Shown: in pieces, positions 5,653-6,554 of the stretch
How the letters are laid out: every line of letters starts with the position of its first letter
Numbering within the stretch: position 1 is the stretch's first letter
Assembly: GCA_008081325.1 (NCBI GenBank)
Contig: VMCO01000190.1
Location: forward strand, 1-6,554
Length of the DNA stretch: 6,554 nt
Source: Flavobacteriaceae bacterium
Lineage (GTDB): Bacteria; Bacteroidota; Bacteroidia; Flavobacteriales; Flavobacteriaceae
Reading direction: 5' to 3'
Made by a program: the position numbers and the translations under genes
Notes under the pieces: model-generated
Told to the model about the DNA's origin: nothing
The model's input: the letters and a program-made list of their open reading frames with translations, nothing else
Database searches by the model: none

Positions 5653-5982
5653 ATGGATATCAAAAACACAAATGCTGCTCAAACAACTAAAACTTATAAT
5701 AGAGATGAGATTGAAAATGAAACTCAAAATATTTATGAAGCAATTTCAATTATCTCTAAAAGAGCAGACCAGATAAAAGGTGATGTTAAAAAGGAACTGA
5801 TTGAAAAATTAGAAGAATTTGCAACTTACAACGATAGTTTAGAGGAAATCTTTGAAAATAAAGAGCAAATTGAAGTCTCAAAATTTTATGAAAGATTACC
5901 TAAGCCTCATGCAATTGCTATTCAAGAATGGTTAGACGATAAAGTATATCATAGAGATAGTAAAGAAGAAATAGAAGAGTAA
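5653..5982 (+). CDS. rpoZ: RNA polymerase omega subunit, Bacteroidota type (RpoZ)
   Basis: A 109-residue cytoplasmic protein of the omega family, which binds the beta' subunit and helps RNA polymerase assembly. Residues 26-41 (NIYEAISIISKRADQI) match the conserved omega helix with its Lys-Arg-Ala motif. The rest follows the Bacteroidota version: VKKELIEKLEEFATYNDSLE (45-64), then EIFENKEQIEVSKFYERLPK, and EWLDDKVY near the end. The C-terminus is acidic (SKEEIEE). It is longer than the E. coli subunit (about 91 residues) because of this lineage-specific second half. It lies 11 bases after bamD and 1 base before coaBC, so all three are very likely one transcript. Position next to coaBC parallels the rpoZ-coaBC neighbourhood seen in other phyla. 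Confidence 0.92.
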   Translation: MDIKNTNAAQTTKTYNRDEIENETQNIYEAISIISKRADQIKGDVKKELIEKLEEFATYNDSLEEIFENKEQIEVSKFYERLPKPHAIAIQEWLDDKVYHRDSKEEIEE

Positions 5983-5983
5983 A

Positions 5984-6554
5984 ATGTCTGTTCTAAGCGG
6001 TAAAAAAGTACTTCTAGGAATCTCAGGTGGTATTGCTGCTTATAAAACTCCAAATTTAGTTAGATGTCTTGTTAAAAGAGGTGTAGATGTTAAAGTCGTT
6101 ATGACCGACTCTGCAAAAGACTTTGTGACTCCTCTTTCATTATCCACAGTTTCTAAAAATCCTGTTTATTCTTCCTTTAAGTCAGATGACGAAGACGGAG
6201 TCTGGAATAATCACGTTGAATTAGGTTTGTGGGCTGATTTTATGTTAATATGTCCAGCTACAGCGAATACTTTATTTAAAATGGCTAACGGTAACTGTGA
6301 TAATCTGCTTTTGGGGGTTTATTTATCCTGTAAATCTAAAACTTTTTTTGCTCCGGCAATGGATTTGGATATGTATAAACACCAATCTACAAAAGAGTCA
6401 ATAAACAAGCTTTTATCATTCGGAAATATTCTAATACCTCCTGCTTTTGGTGAACTAGCCAGTGGACTTTCTGGTGAAGGAAGACTTCCTGAACCCTTAG
6501 AAATTGTAGAGTTTTTAGAGAAATATTATTCCAAAAATCTTCCTTTACTTGGAA
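5984..6554 (+). CDS. coaBC: CoaBC, phosphopantothenoylcysteine decarboxylase/synthetase (5' part)
   Basis: Bifunctional coenzyme A enzyme: CoaB joins cysteine to 4'-phosphopantothenate and CoaC, an FMN enzyme, decarboxylates the product. The window holds 190 codons, essentially the whole CoaC domain; the CoaB part lies beyond the edge. Seen motifs are LLGISGGIAAYKTPNLVR (10-27, flavin phosphate binding), NNHVELGLWAD (75-85, with His77 matching catalytic His75 of E. coli Dfp), PATANTLFKMANGNCDNLL (91-109, FMN site), APAMDLDM (123-130) and GELASGLSGEGR (156-167). The second-last motif is normally PAMN and the last normally carries a Cys; here these positions are Asp127 and Ser160, matching E. 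coli Asn125 and Cys158 in an ungapped count. I recall the same pattern in other Flavobacteriia, so it looks like a lineage trait rather than decay. ATG 5984 follows the rpoZ stop by one base, implying cotranscription and coupling. Confidence 0.95.
   Translation, partial: MSVLSGKKVLLGISGGIAAYKTPNLVRCLVKRGVDVKVVMTDSAKDFVTPLSLSTVSKNPVYSSFKSDDEDGVWNNHVELGLWADFMLICPATANTLFKMANGNCDNLLLGVYLSCKSKTFFAPAMDLDMYKHQSTKESINKLLSFGNILIPPAFGELASGLSGEGRLPEPLEIVEFLEKYYSKNLPLLG

Overview
The window looks like a stretch of chromosome from an AT-rich member of the Bacteroidota, most likely class Flavobacteriia. The protein families present (flavobacterial omega-like RpoZ, DUF6913, a short BamD lipoprotein), the TAnnTTTG promoter elements, and the lack of clear Shine-Dalgarno sequences all point that way. 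I see no mobile element, CRISPR array, tRNA, rRNA or phage gene. Coding density is high, and no stretch longer than 60 bases lacks a gene.

Layout. (1) The left edge (1-246, minus strand) is the 5' end of a secreted protein whose N-terminus resembles a GH20 beta-N-acetylhexosaminidase; it runs off the window. (2) Divergent from it are ligA (NAD-dependent DNA ligase, complete) and a small two-helix DUF2892 membrane protein, probably one transcript. A perfect 13-bp palindrome lies 12 bases before the ligA start. (3) Convergent with these is a two-gene minus-strand operon (4232-2575). It encodes a 5'-nucleotidase split into two separately exported proteins: first a lipoprotein carrying only the C-terminal substrate-binding domain, then the metallophosphatase domain, with an ATGA stop/start overlap. 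(4) A 50-base divergent promoter region with two back-to-back TAnnTTTG boxes separates this operon from a plus-strand DUF6913 gene. (5) After a perfect 18-bp AT palindrome and another TAnnTTTG box comes a tight cluster bamD - rpoZ - coaBC with gaps of 11 and 1 bases. coaBC runs off the right edge.

How the genes work together. Most are housekeeping genes: DNA ligation, outer-membrane protein assembly, an RNA polymerase accessory subunit and coenzyme A synthesis. The bamD-rpoZ-coaBC unit couples functionally unrelated core genes. The split nucleotidase pair probably forms one periplasmic nucleotide-salvage enzyme. DUF2892 and DUF6913 have no known function that I can state.

I did not find a convincing undescribed multi-gene system. 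The points most worth a second look are the split and order-reversed 5'-nucleotidase, the Asn-to-Asp and Cys-to-Ser replacements at two catalytic positions of the CoaC domain, and the perfect palindromes at the ligA and bamD promoters.
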